This document shows, in pieces, positions 46,177 to 57,885 of a stretch of DNA of 64,000 bases. The stretch is from Timema cristinae (lineage: Eukaryota; Arthropoda; Insecta; Phasmatodea; Timematidae). The notes beneath the pieces were generated by a model. The model was not told the origin of the DNA, searched no databases, and worked only from the letters and a program-made list of their open reading frames with translations. Each line of letters starts with the position of its first letter. Within the stretch, counting starts at the first letter, position 1. The translations under genes and the position numbers were made by a program. Location: assembly GCA_039000515.1 (NCBI GenBank), contig JBCFYV010000100.1, positions 37,789,956 through 37,853,955 of the forward strand, written 5' to 3'.

Positions 46177-46845
46177 CGGGGGTCTTCAAACTTTTTGCTA
46201 TGCGGGCCACATAATATATTTTACACATTTTTGCGGGCCAATTTAACTTTCACCTGTTCTTCGAGTAGCATTATTTTCGCCCTGAATGCCTTAACATGTA
46301 CGAATATATCATAAATCAAATTTGTTTCAACATGCAAATTTAGATTCAAGACATAATATGGCCAGTCACGTCTATAAAAAAAAATCACTTTCCAAGAACA
46401 TTCAGTGTTTGATTAAAGTTATTGACGTTGTTTCTTTTCTGTGAGAAATGAATCAATTTTTATGTAATAAATTATATTTATGATAATTAGTCAATGTAAT
46501 TACTTTTTTAATTAGGTAACATATTTCGGAACTTTCCTTTGATAACCATCTACCGGGAGACTTGTAACTACCAAAAAGTCGTCACAGTCAAGCCGTTCTG
46601 TTCTCGGTATAAGGAATGGCACCTGCGACTGAAAATGAGGGTTTGCAATTCCGACAGAACTCTGGCTTGGTGTCATGGAGGGAATCACGCGTGCGGACAG
46701 AAACTGGTCTTGTCAAATAAACTGTGTGGTTAATAAATAACGATAAGAAACAATTAATTTGCTTTTTTATAAAATCTTGGAATGGGACGAATAAAATCTT
46801 GAAACGGGCTGGATGTGGCCCGCGGGCTGTAGTTTGGAGTCCCTT
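46177..46845. mobile_element. hAT-type non-autonomous element, copy 2 of the 665-bp family
   Basis: It has GGGGTCTTCAAACTTTTTGC on the left and GGGCTGTAGTTTGGAGTCCC on the right. Flanking octamers GCTTAACT (46169-46176) and TTTTAACT (46846-46853) match at six of eight positions, consistent with an aged hAT target duplication. Confidence 0.82.
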
Positions 46846-46969
46846 TTTTAACTGAACATAAGTTCAATGCGTATAAACACTTGTCTTAACCACGCCATAC
46901 AACCTGTATATTTGTTAACTAGAAATTGTAATGACCTTGCATCGATATTTTCTACTTTCTTTGTAGCTG

Positions 46970-47250
46970 ACCTGGCGGTCTAGGGGTGAGGTTTCAGTCT
47001 TCTGTGCTGGCGGCCGGGGTTCAATCCTCGGTCCCGGCACAGATTTATCTGATTACCAAACCCTTCCTACACCTCTGACAAGACATCTTGTGAATGTGGG
47101 GAATGCCAGGTCTCCACCATGGTTCGGATTCCACGTTAAACTGTAGGTCCTCCATTTCATCTCACAATCACCCTACCATCACACATTAGCGTAAGTGCGT
47201 ATAGCCCGAACGGGTAGTAAGACGCGGTGCTAATAATAATACTAAGCTTT
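46970..47250 (+). mobile_element. SINE family B copy, full length
   Basis: AGCTGACCTGGCGGTCTAGG head, GGGGTTCAATCCTCGG B box, GAATGCCAGGTCTCCACCAT body and AACGGGTAGTAAGACGCGGT-GCTAATAATAATA tail. Little diverged. Confidence 0.9.
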
Positions 47251-47357
47251 GACAGTAAAAATATTTGACAGCTAAAATACACTCATGTTTAATTTTTGTC
47301 GTTGTGTGCTGTTTTATACATTAGAAATGAACTTCCACATGAAATGATATTATCATC

Positions 47358-47535
47358 ATCACCGTGTCTTACTACCCATTTGGGTTATACGCACTTACTC
47401 TAATGTGTAATGGTAATGTGATTGTGAGATGAAATGGAGGACCTACAGTTTAATGTGGAATCCGAACCACGGTGAAGGCCTGGCCTCTCACACATTCACA
47501 AGTTTTGATTAATACACGTCTTGCCAGAGGTGAAG
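47358..47535 (-). mobile_element. Truncated SINE family B copy
   Basis: Minus strand carries the tail and body (CTTGTGAATGTGTGAGAGGC, AACCCAAATGGGTAGTAAGA) but stops at the CACCTCTGGCAAGACGTG segment; the head is missing. It lies 110 bp from a full B copy in opposite orientation. Confidence 0.78.
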
Positions 47536-48785
47536 CACAGGAATTAGTTTTTAAATTTATCCTATAAGAGTAGGATGAAATCTGTTAAATATGTTTGAAA
47601 TAAAACATTTTGCATATATTATTTAGTTTCTAAAATTATATAAATAGTCACAATATACTCTTTTTTTTAATACTTAAACTTTTATTTGGTCTATGTAATT
47701 AAATATTTGATTCGGCATCCCCTCAAATCAAAAAAATGGACCTTATATCCTCCTATTATTAAGAACAACATTTATTTTATTTATTTTTTCTGAAATTTTA
47801 TTTTCTAACTTTTATATTTAAAAAAAAATGAAATTATGTTGGTGGTTTTTTTTTTTTACTGATTTCAAAGCAAATGTACCAAACTATATTTAAGCTTTTT
47901 ACTGAAATAAACCTAAAATCAAAATGCAAAATCTCTCATTAAGGAGCTGGATACATCCCTAACGGGGGTGGTGGGGGTAAGACAGACTTATCCCACGAGT
48001 ATGTTAGGGGTTGGTGGGGGGGACAGTGGTGAGGGGGGTTCACTGTACCCTTCAGTCTGGGCCGTTTTTTTTTCGGGGGGGGGGGGGGGAGAATGAGAGG
48101 TGAGGGAGTATGAAACTGAACTCTTGGAGAATAGATGGAAGAGAAAAGGTCAGAGTAACCACTCCACCCAAAACAAAACAACCTAACCCCCTCCAACCCA
48201 ACAAGTCCCAGGAAAGGTTAGAAGAATGGGTAGTAGGTAGCAGACATTTTACGAGTATGTGCATGAATCAGCCAAGCCTGACTCAACTCGACTGGGACCT
48301 CCCTTCTACTACCCCCTACCCCTACCCCCAACCCTTTCCCAACCAACCGCCCTTCCATTCTGTCCGCTAGCTACAGCCACCAGAGAAGGTGTTAATGAAT
48401 TTTAATGAAATTCCACAACATAGTTAGGCAACCCACACGTCAACTCTCAGGAGAACTTACAACTAACTCCCCCCTCCCTCCCTTCAACCCTCTTCAGTTT
48501 CTCCCTTTTTCCCCTCCACCCATCCCTACCCCAGACCAACCCTCCATATTCCTCATCCAAACAGATGTATCCAGTAAAATTTAATGTTTTGCATCATCAC
48601 TGGGTTCATTACTTAAATTTCCCGGGAGATAGTTTTAGTTTTATGAATGGAAGATTTGCAAGTCGATGCTAGGAACAGTTTAGAATCCGTGAATTAAAGG
48701 GAAAAGAGTAAAAGAAAAAAAAATGTAGTGGATACTACGTACTTGAGAATATGCAGCCAGAGAAGTCTGCCGAGTTTTTTTTTCA
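47536..48785. other. Non-coding stretch with strong purine/pyrimidine asymmetry
   Basis: From about 47960 to 48560 the + strand alternates G-rich (GGGGGTGGTGGGGG, poly(G) at 48076-48091) and C-rich (CCCTCCACCC) segments. Overlapping frames of about 70-86 codons are low-complexity Pro/Ser/Gly products and not convincing genes. Confidence 0.4.
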
Positions 48786-49012
48786 GCACCCTGTCTTACT
48801 ACCCGTTATACTAATTACGTTAATGATTTTAGGGATTAAGAAGGTTATATTTATAGGTAATGTACCTGCGTTTGCGCGAAGGGAGAGTGGAAAGCCACTT
48901 TATAAAAACCACGCTCAGTACACCCGACCGGGATTTGATCGTTGATCTCCCAGTTATCGGCAGTCTATTCTACTGCAAGAGTAGCGTCTTAAGCCATGTG
49001 GCCACAGAGGGA
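48786..49012 (-). mobile_element. SINE family A copy
   Basis: Minus strand: GTGGCCACATGGCTTAAGAC head, weak B box, ACGCAAACGCAGGTACATTA body, GGGTAGTAAGACAGGGTGCT tail with a small deletion where the usual ACCCGAA lies. Confidence 0.78.
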
Positions 49013-49134
49013 ACTACTACTTTAGTTGATGTTTTTTCATTTAAAATGATGAGTGCTCAACGCGATTATCTACTTGTTTAAAAAATGAATACGTTGAACA
49101 CTAAGGTCTTAACAAATTTAATTCCTGATGTATA

Positions 49135-49325
49135 AAAGGGTTTTTAGATGGTTAAGAAGAAACGAACCCATATTAGCGTGGATAAAGTATAGGGAAAAGC
49201 AGAACGATACATCACACGAGGGGAAAATCCAACCCCATGTGTGTGGGGCTGATATTTGAACCTCAACCATTACGGTAATTGATATATTGTGAAACTGGCG
49301 TCTCAGGCTGTGTAACCATTGGTGC
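49135..49325 (-). mobile_element. Decayed tRNA-derived SINE
   Basis: An inverted B-box-like GATATTTGAACCTCAACC, and ATTAGCGTGGATAAAGTATAGG in the position of the body's ACGCAAATGC block, suggest an old family A relative. Confidence 0.45.
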
Positions 49326-49644
49326 AGATATATTTTCAAGTTTTAGGTTCACCTATTTAACCAATTTATTAACAAGTCTTTATAAAATATACTTTTAAGG
49401 ATAATTTTAAATAATAATTTGACCTTAAGGCCAATTTACATTAATTTTTTTTTCAAGGTTTTTTTTTAGTAAACATTCTATTTAATTACAAGTAATCCAC
49501 TTTGTTGTCAGATTTATGCCTTAACGCGTAGTCAGCAATGAGTAATATTGTATAGTTGTTTATAGTTTATTTTAATTCGAAACCTCTTAAGGATTCAAAC
49601 TATCTTTTCACGTGGATTTTATCGTAATGAAACTTTCGTTTTCA

Positions 49645-50360
49645 ATCTTTTCAATAACAAATTTCTTGTAAATCTGCCCTTGATCATGTAGATATTCATG
49701 TTCCTTCTTGGACCTCTCGTAATCCAAAATTATTTTCTCTAACAATTCTTATAAGGTGCGCCCATGGCCGCCATATCCACAGGGCTAATTTCATATTTGT
49801 TGAATTCGACTTTTATCACAAAGTAAAAGCCAAATTCTGTGTTTTTGTAACTCCCTTATCAGTTATCATTAATTTATCCTCTAGTGGTTATAGCTAAATT
49901 ATTTAAATTTAAATTAATCTGATTAATTTGTTTGCTTATTATTAATTATTTCTAAATACTTATGCTTTTACTACTCTTCACTTTTTATTATTATTATTTT
50001 TGTTATTATTCATTAGTGTTTAGCTACAGCTATTTATATTATTTTATCATGTTATTATACGTGGTTTTAAGGTATACCCTGATTTTGGTTGGAAGAACAT
50101 TAGAGAAAATTCAAACATATTTATTTGCAGCCAACATTTATCTTACATTATTTGTGTTATTTGATAGGCATTGATCATATCTATCAAAAGTAACATTTGC
50201 AGATGATATGACTTTATGTATGAATATATTAACATTGTTTTAGTAACTTTAGTAACTAACTTCCACTGTTCTTCCTACCAAAACCATACTATAGTTTACG
50301 CTTGTGATTTTCAAAGCTGGCCTGTTATAATTCTCACGACTGTTGGCCAGCAATATGATA
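49645..50360 (+). pseudogene. LINE copy 1: 3' end only
   Basis: It aligns with the last 480 bp of the 51.9-53.7-kb element: CCCTTGATCATGTAGATATT, GGACCTCTCGTAATCCAAAA, TCTTATAAGGTGCGCC, and the 3' terminus GCTGGCCTGTTATAATTCTC-ACGACTGTTGGCCAGCA. Only the last coding residues and the untranslated region remain; the 5' part is truncated, as is usual for LINEs. Confidence 0.75.
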
Positions 50361-51899
50361 AAGGAAAATATTGAAAAATTGAAATAAATTCGTTTCTTGA
50401 TTTGAGTATAAATCCTTCAATTATAACCTTAGAGATTTTATTATATTTTCACTGGTGTGAATGAGAGAAAGGGGGGGGGGGGTTAGGTGATTACTTAACT
50501 CTTCGCTGGAGCGACGCGACAAAGAAGTTAAAGCACTAGGGAGGGGGGGGGGCACTGGCTTTTTTTATCGTTATAATATACCAATTCCATTTCTTGTCAA
50601 TTATTTATTCCTCCTACCACCATGCGTTTTCGATTGCCTTTGCTTCATGTCCCTTTTTATTTAGTTTTTGAATTTACATTTGTGCTTATGACGCTAATGG
50701 TCGCTTTATCGCCTCTTTAGATTAAAGCAGAAAACGATTTTTATTTATAAAATTATTCTCTAATAGTCAATCCAAACTGATTAACATTCGTACCCAGCTC
50801 AAAATCATCTTTACTCTACCTTCTTGCTTGTCCGAATCACAGGGCTTGTTAGTAGAGCTCAGCTCAAGTTGCAATGGTTTTTTTGTGTGCTAATTTTATT
50901 CTAGATATTTTGTTTTGGAGATCTCAACAACTTTTTTTTTTTTTTGTGAAAATGTGCTGTCACACTATTTATTGTTCATATATTCACCAACTAATGTGAA
51001 TTATTTACATCTTTACAATTAAAAATGTATAAGCTTTTATATGATAATATTCTAAGAAACAGATTTTAAAATTAACTGTTTACTAGAACTTAAGTAATTA
51101 TTGTATAGAAGGATTGTTGTTTTCTGAAATTGTGACTTCCTTCTTGAAGATTTCGACATTTGAAATATTTGAGCATATTCCCAGTTTATAAGCTTTTTTG
51201 AAAAAAAAATTCTGTTGGCCAGAACTATGGGGAAAATTCTCGAAAATAGTCGCTTTACCTTTTAAATATCATAAACTAGCAGAATTATCTCGCAATGGAT
51301 TGCGTTTTTTACCACCAGGTAACGCTTTTCTTTGCTCCAAACAGGAATAAATCTCATTTTATTTATTCCGAACTAGTTTTTAATAGATGTAAAAAAATCA
51401 AAATTTTAAAATTCCTGCTTCTATGTGTTCAGAGGCTACTAAATTTTAAATGGTCCATACCTCTGATTGTGATTAATATCGCACAACGGTCATACATGAC
51501 AGACAGTTACACAAACTCTTCATTTTATTGACTAATTTACCATCTGATTAGAGCGACTGTTTTTAGCTATTATGCATCCAAATAAACCAAATATTGGAGT
51601 CAAATTATTTAAACAGTTAAGTAGTGTGAACAACAGTTTTATTTATTTGTTGCCACTTTTATAAATAGGATAGTTAAGTTAACAATGTACTCACGTCTTT
51701 TTAAAATCTGGAAGTTTTGTTAAATTAAGAACCTACTTCCAAAACAAGTACTACTAATAATTTAATCCAACTGGTTAACATTAGGGAGACGGTTTGGAGG
51801 AAATAAATATACACACATTAACTCAAAGAAAAATATACAAAAAACCTTTGGGGATAATTTATTTTATTATTATTATTATTGAAATGAGCGCGCCCTTGT
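50361..51899. other. AT-rich stretch between two LINE copies
   Basis: Poly(G) runs at about 50470-50484 and 50541-50552 and poly(T) near 50931 are present. No gene recognised. Confidence 0.35.
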
Positions 51900-53705
51900 G
51901 TCCTTGCCACATTACATCTTTGGACGTTAATTGTGCTATAAAAAATTGAGTTCTTCTAGATGTGTCGGGACAGATGGAATTCCAAGTTTTATTGTTAAAG
52001 GCTGTGCCAGCATTTTTAGCCTTTGTTAGCCTATATCTTTAACATTAGCCTGTCAAATGAATCTTTTCCTCTTTCATGGAAACAATCTGTTGTCATACCT
52101 ATTTATAAAAAAGGGGCAAAAACAAAAACTTGTAATTATAGACCAATTTACCTCTTAAACACTTTCTCCAAAGTATTCGAGAAAATCATACACACCACCT
52201 TTAAAAATAAATTCTCAGATAATAAACATGGCTTTATAAAAAATAAATCTACTGTCACTAATTTAGTACAATTTCTTGGGCATGTTGCCCCTCAAGTCTC
52301 TACCCAAGGTCAGGTTGATGCTATTTATTTTGACCAAAGTAAAGCATTTGACTTATGTCAGCATAGTATTATTCTCTCTAAACTTGGTAATTTCGGCCTT
52401 TCTCAATCATATGTAAATCGGTTCAGCAGTTAGTGCATGAAAGATAATTTACTATTAAGATTGATTCACACAACTCAAATATATTTTTAGCCCCAGTGGT
52501 ATACCACAGGGTTCTAATCTAGGTCCTCTTCTCTTTAATGTGTTTATTGATGACATTGGTAAATATTTGAACTCTTCTAGTTATTTACTCTTTGCTGATG
52601 ATGTAAAATTATTTAAAATTATCAAATCAATCGCAGATTGTATAGAGCTACAAAATGATGTAAATGGTATTATACAATGGTCTTTTGAAAATGAATGTCT
52701 ATTAATAAATCTAAGACCAAATCTATAACATTTACAAGGAAAACTAATCCTTTCTTTTTTACCTATAAATTGGGCAATGAAAACATAGTTCGTACCTTTT
52801 ATATTAATGATCTTGGTGTTCTTCTTGATAACATACTTTTTTTATACTATCATGTTGGCCATGTAATTTCTAATTCATTAAAATTACTTGGACTTATTAA
52901 ATTTATTGCATCATTTAAAAAAAGTTGACTGGTTTTTTTTTATGTCTTACTACGCCCTGGTTAGATCTAAGTTATAATATGCTACTGTTGATTGGCATTT
53001 CATTACCTTAACTGACTCTCTTAGGTTAGAAAACGTTCAAAGAAAATTTGTCGCTGCGTGCTATGATAAATACTTAGTAACCGGATTTATTATGATTATG
53101 ACAGAATTAGAAACATCTCAGTGCTCCAAACTCTCTTCTCGCGTAGACTTTATTGTCATGCCCTTTTTGTTTTTTAATATATTCAATAGCAAAATTTATT
53201 GCAAATTTGCCCTTGATCATATAGGCATTCATATCCCTTCTCGGGCTTCTCTTAATCCAAAATTATGTTTTTCTCAATAGCTCGTATAAGGTAAGCCCTA
53301 TAAGTCGTTGTATCCATAGCGCCAATTCTAGATTTGTCAAATTTGACTTTCATCATAAAAGAAAAGCTAAACTCAGAGTTATTTAAGGAAATCCTTTATA
53401 AATAATTTATCACTAAGAGGTTCTGCCTATAATATCTAAATTTTACAATATTCTGATTTATTTTCAGCATATTGTTACTGCTTTTAACCACTCTTTAGTT
53501 TTTTGTTATTATTGCTATTTTTTATTATCATTATTAATTACTTTTTTTATAACTATTAATCATTATGTAACATTATTTAGCCATTTTTGTTTATCTTATT
53601 TTCTCGTGTAAATATATGTATTTGTAAGGTACTTATGTACTTTCAGTGCTGGCCTGTTATAGGTACTACGACTGTTGGCCAGCACTATAATATAGGAAAA
53701 GGAAA
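51900..53705 (+). pseudogene. LINE copy 2: Jockey-superfamily-like reverse transcriptase relic
   Basis: Reverse transcriptase copies the element's RNA at a nicked target. Visible blocks, in order: VGTDGIPSFIVKGCA (51964), PIYKKG and NYRPIYLL-x-x-FSKVFEK (finger), GFIKNKSTVTNLV (about 52231), AIYFDQSKAFD (catalytic block A), GIPQGSNLGPLLFNVFIDD (52498), FADDVKLFK (catalytic FADD), and LRLENVQRKFVAACYD (53019). At least three frame changes separate these blocks, so the copy is dead. No endonuclease is present; the 5' part is missing. The 3' terminus GCTGGCCTGTTATAGG...TTGGCCAGCA matches copy 1. Exact clade (Jockey, CR1 or relative) is undecided. Confidence 0.85.
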
Positions 53706-53713
53706 TTTAAATT

Positions 53714-54045
53714 ATAATAATAATAATAATAATTATTATTAATATTAATATTATTATTATTTATTATTATTATTATCATCACCGAGTTCGGGTTATAAGC
53801 ACTTACGCTAATGTGTAATGGTAGGGTGATTGTGAGATTAAATGGAGGCACTACAGTTTAACGTGGGATCCGAACCACGGTGGAGGCCTGGCATTCCACA
53901 TATTTAAAAGTTGTGATTAATACACGTCTTGTCAGAGGTGAAGGAAGGGTTTGGCAATCAGATAAATCTGTGCCGGGACTGAGGATTTAACCCTGAACCC
54001 GCAACACAGAATTCTGACACCTTACCCCTAAATGATCAGGTCATC
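53714..54045 (-). mobile_element. SINE family B copy behind a LINE tail
   Basis: The (AAT)n(ATT)n run at 53716-53778 joins the LINE 3' end to the reversed SINE tail; the SINE body (minus: ACGTGTATTAATCACAACTT variant) and B-type head follow to about 54045. The tail lacks the usual GTAGTAAGACGCGG part (only CCGAACTCGGTGATGATAA). Confidence 0.8.
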
Positions 54046-54270
54046 CTAGAATCACTTTGAATTCAACCGACTGATATTATTCACTACGACATTCACGTCG
54101 ACTGCGATAAGGGTCTAGCGCATTAAGCAGCATATCCACCTCTTATGTTAAGGAAGTGTTGTATATCTTAACACAAAATCAGAAATAGAATTTTAAAGGC
54201 TTTAGCAACTGTTGTTTGAATATAAATTGATGTTTTCGGACTTGAGCCGCGTTGAGAAAATAACAGCTTC

Positions 54271-54306
54271 AGACGTTTCGGCCGTGGCTATAACAGCCAT
54301 CATCTG
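54271..54306 (-). repeat. Stem-loop motif CCAGATGATGGC...GCCGAAACGTCTG
   Basis: Minus strand: CCAGATGATGGCTGTTATAG-CCACGGCCGAAACGTCTG. A short stem with GGC/GCC pairing sits between an A-T-G-A block and CGAAACGTC. A related layout lies near both ends of the element at 58157-58950. It resembles hammerhead-type cores (CUGAUGA...GAAA) but with a changed core base. Confidence 0.35.
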
Positions 54307-54384
54307 GAATGGATGATGAAACAAAAGTGTTTACAATAATTAAATTCAATTCTCAATTATTAGTCTTAATCTCTAATATAAAAA

Positions 54385-55040
54385 CATTGTGTCCAGTAAC
54401 CTGGAAAACAGGGAAAAGTTAGAGGATTTGTTTGGTCAGGGAAAATTCTTGGAAAATTCAGGGAATTTTATCAAATTTCTGGAATTTTCACATATTCACT
54501 AAAAAAAATGCAACTTTTATTTACAATAGTCAAAATAACATTATTCCTCCAGTTTTTTATACACTGCTAATCTTTTTTTCTAACAATTAGCCCTGTTGAG
54601 CTTACTAATATCAATTCTCCAAGTCAACAAGTGATTTTCATGTCGTCTTTCAACCTCTCTACTGCGCGTCTTTAGACAAAGTTTAAGTCATGGTTATGCG
54701 CATGCGCAAGAATTGGACAAATAGGACAAACAAACTAAATAATAATGTGTGTCGCAACAATTCCAAACAGTTCTGATGTTAGGTCATCTTTTGATTGCTC
54801 AATATAAATGATCTAACTGAAATTTAACTTATATCGCAACCAACGGCTGAAATCTTTGAATCTTTGTAAGACTTACACGATGTCAGAATGTGTATACATC
54901 TAAAATATTATTGAATAAAGTTACGATTTTAATAAAATAATGTTTGTAATATATTATAGTGAATGAAAAAATTTGAAATTATTTGTTGAAACACTGGCGA
55001 AGTCAAGGAATTTTTATTTCGGTTGTACACCCTGAAACAC
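54385..55040. mobile_element. Possible DNA element with CAGGGAA-type ends
   Basis: AACCTGGAAAACAGGGAAAA, GGTCAGGGAAAATTCTTGG and TTCAGGGAATTTTATC at the left, and AAGTCAAGGAATTTTTATTT with TGTACACCCTGAAACAC at the right, resemble a repeat type widespread in invertebrate genomes. Terminal inversion is short (GTGTCCAG / GTGTTTCAG). Classification is uncertain. Confidence 0.4.
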
Positions 55041-55091
55041 AAAAAAAAAGACATAGTATTTTGACTGTTTGATATTTTCTTCGCCACTCGT

Positions 55092-55472
55092 GTGTACGGC
55101 ATTGTATTTGATAACATTTATAAACATGGAAGATTTTGCATGATCATATCTACACGTACAAATTCTGTCTTTCTACTACGCCATTCTGGATGCGTATTAA
55201 CTAAACGAATCTTGTATTTTCACTGTGTTTATCCTTTACACACCACAGCGCTTCCAAGTCGTCGCTTGTTTTCCTTTTTCTGGAGATGTGGAGTTGGATG
55301 CGCGTTCCATATTATTCCCTCTAGGTGTTTCAACCTCAATGGGGTTAAACTTGATAATATGTTAATCCTGGAACATGTAAATATTCTTCCTCTTTCACTC
55401 ACAGCCCTGAAGACATTGCCAGAAAAGAGACATGATCTACTTAACAAGTTTAAAAGGGACCCTAATGCGTAA
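55092..55472 (+). other. 126-codon open frame of unknown nature
   Basis: The frame is unusually long for this base composition and ends in a charged segment TLPEKRHDLLNKFKRDPNA followed by a stop. It is not low-complexity, but I recognise no domain. It has no clear splice context and could be a transposon-derived relic. Confidence 0.25.
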
Positions 55473-55633
55473 CAAGGGAGTTCATAGATTAGGGATTTAA
55501 GATAACCTGCAAAATCATGAACATTATATCAGGAGACGTCTCTGAAACTAGCTACGAGGAGATTTTTCGCCGAGTAACTCGATTAAAGAGAAAGTTTTAC
55601 GTATTCAAATAATGCCTCAACTTAATGTCCACT

Positions 55634-55659
55634 TTTATTATTATTATTATTATTATTAT

Positions 55660-55692
<33 letters not shown>
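55634..55692. repeat. (TTA)n(GTA)n microsatellite
   Basis: About nine TTA units change abruptly to about ten GTA units, which then join the reversed tail of SINE B. Confidence 0.9.
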
Positions 55693-55954
55693 CACCGCGT
55701 CTTACTACCCGTTCGGGTTATACGCACTTACGCTAATGTATAATGGTAGGGTGATTCTGAGATGAAATGGAGGACTTACAGTTTAACGTGGGATCCGAAC
55801 CACGTGGAGGACTGGCATTCCCCACATTCACAATATGTCTTGTCAGAGGTGAAGGAAGGGTTTGGTAATCAGATAAATTTGTGCCGGAACCGAGGATTGA
55901 ACCCTGGACCCCAGCACAGAGGACTGACACCTTACCCTTGACCACCAGGTCACA
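55692..55954 (-). mobile_element. SINE family B copy, full length
   Basis: Minus strand: GTGACCTGGTGGTCAAGGGT head, GGGTTCAATCCTCGG B box, CTGACAAGACATATTGTGAA body and AACGGGTAGTAAGACGCGGT-GCTA tail, then the TAC/TAA repeat. Confidence 0.88.
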
Positions 55955-56823
55955 ATGTCCACTCTTGACTCGTATTCAAGAGTTAGTCGAGTGTGGTGCT
56001 AATGAGTGATTTTTTTCGTGTGTGTGCTTTTACTTTTGACACTTGTCCGAGATATCCACATGTTCACACTAACGGGATGAAGGGATGAGAGGACGGCAGT
56101 GTTTAAAGAAAATGTACCCGCGTTTGTGTGGAGTAAGGGTAGTAAACCACTCGGGAATAACTAATGTATTCTAAGGACGTCTCAACGATGTCTATAAAGG
56201 AGCAAGGGAATTCAGATAAGAAAATAGAATTCAATTAAATGTCATATACTTCAACATTTTGTCAACTTTCTTAAAAAAATTCAAGTTTTAATTTTTTTTT
56301 TCCTAATAATTCTTTGCAATTATATTACAAACTTTACTCCTCTAGTCAATCAATACTAATTTATCCATATAGTTTAATTTATGTTTAATTATATTTAATT
56401 ATTTGTGTTTCTTGTCATAATTTTACTTGTTAACATAGTGTGACCTTGACTCACATTTTTTAATGTGTTATTTTAATTGTGATTTATATCCTAAATCATA
56501 TTTGTATAATCAACAAACTATCCATTTAATTAATTTATATAGACATATCAGAGTAAAATTTTGTAATTTCACATAAATTCTTTCTCATTATACGTTTTTA
56601 CACTAATTATTTCATATTGAATTCTATAAAGATAGATAATAACTAATTAAATACGCCCGACCTATATTAAAACTTTGATCTATCCTTCAGCGATAAACCA
56701 GACTATACGAGATTGACGCCTTGAAACCTTTGAATTAATGTGCAAATGATGTTACCACGTGATCACTCTGGATTGTCCAGTGCTCAGGGTATTTTGACAC
56801 ACACTCTTAGCTTAGTTGTTTCA
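55955..56823. other. Non-coding stretch
   Basis: A weak SINE-A-like body (AAAATGTACCCGCGTTTGTG) at about 56108-56160 may be another decayed copy. The rest is AT-rich without recognised content. Confidence 0.35.
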
Positions 56824-57030
56824 TTAGCACCACGCCTTACTACCCGTTTGGGTTGTACGCCTATATATTAATTACTCTAATGTGTTAGTGATTAGGAAGG
56901 TTTAATTTAGAGGAAGTGCACCTGCACTTGCGTGGAAGGAGAGTGGAAAACCATTCAGGAAAAAACTCATTACACCAGACCGGTATCGAACACCGATCTC
57001 CCCGTCTTCGGCAGTCTAGTCTACTGAGAG
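56824..57030 (-). mobile_element. SINE family A copy, head truncated
   Basis: The minus-strand tail AACCCAAACGGGTAGTAAGG and body ACGCAAGTGCAGGTGCACTT are good; the head ends near CAGTAGACTAGACTGCCGAA, and the usual CGGTGGCCGCG start is missing. Confidence 0.8.
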
Positions 57031-57294
57031 AAGTAGAGAAGGGGGTGTTAGATTAATAAATTATGTTTGACAGTAAGATTGTCTTGGCGGGAACACTAAA
57101 AAAAAACCGTATTTTAATTCCTGTGTCATTGATCATATTTCTAATTTTTGAATTATAATTTTTCATACACACAAAGATTCATTTTAATATAGGATTTATA
57201 ATTTCATACCCTGTATTGAAGGTTCGTGGTAAGATGTTAGGCTTAGAGCATGTGTAAAAGAGATCTTTCTGCCAACTTTAATAATGTATCAGCT

Positions 57295-57475
57295 TACCTT
57301 TGGTCAAATAGTCTAAGGCGTCACGCTTGCAAAAGACTGGACTGCAGATTACTGTGAGATTGGGGTTCTGATCCTGCTACGGTGTGGTGAGGGTTATTTA
57401 GCTTGAACTTAACCTTCTTGATTCTTGGGGAACACATTAGCGGATTAAGTTTACATGCGTGTAACACTAAAAGGT
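57295..57475 (+). mobile_element. SINE family A-like copy, shortened body
   Basis: CAAATAGTCTAAGGCGTCAC and GGACTGCAGATTACTGTGAG mark the head, GGGGTTCTGATCCTG the B box; the body ACGCAAATGC is deleted, and GCGTGTAACACTAAA ends it. Confidence 0.55.
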
Positions 57476-57550
57476 TGTTCGACTGGGTGGCAAAAAAAAA
57501 CTATTTTGATCGCTGTCGGATACCTCCCATCGTGTTGCAATAACACTCTA

Positions 57551-57885
57551 CAGACATATCCCGACTTACGACGCCTCGTTCTTACGACGATTTTTAATTC
57601 CCTCCAATCCCTGAACTTGAAGCGCTAGCTTCGCATTTACGACACCTTAACAATACTAGGCGAGCGCTGGCATCTATCTCGAGTGATTTATAGGCTCAAC
57701 CATTTTAGAAATATACAGTCTACAGTGTTTATTTTAATTACAATTGTTGTTTACGACCGTTAGATCCGTATATGACGATTGCAGTGCAGTAAATTCATCG
57801 ATACATTATTTTTTTAATGCATTGCTTCCAGTTGCGACGATTTTCGAGTTACGATTAGGTGTGGTATGGAACCTAACCTGTCATG
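57551..57885. mobile_element. Possible Tigger/pogo-like fragment
   Basis: CAGACATATCCCGACTTACG-ACGCC resembles the ends of pogo-group elements built on 'CCCGACTTACGAC'. GTTGCGACGATTTTCGAGTT and GGTATGGAACCTAACC at the other side are subterminal-like. The matching outer right end is not found. Confidence 0.4.

Noticed and set aside
55229..55447. 72-codon minus-strand frame
   Set aside because: It is a shadow of the longer + strand frame and has no features of its own.
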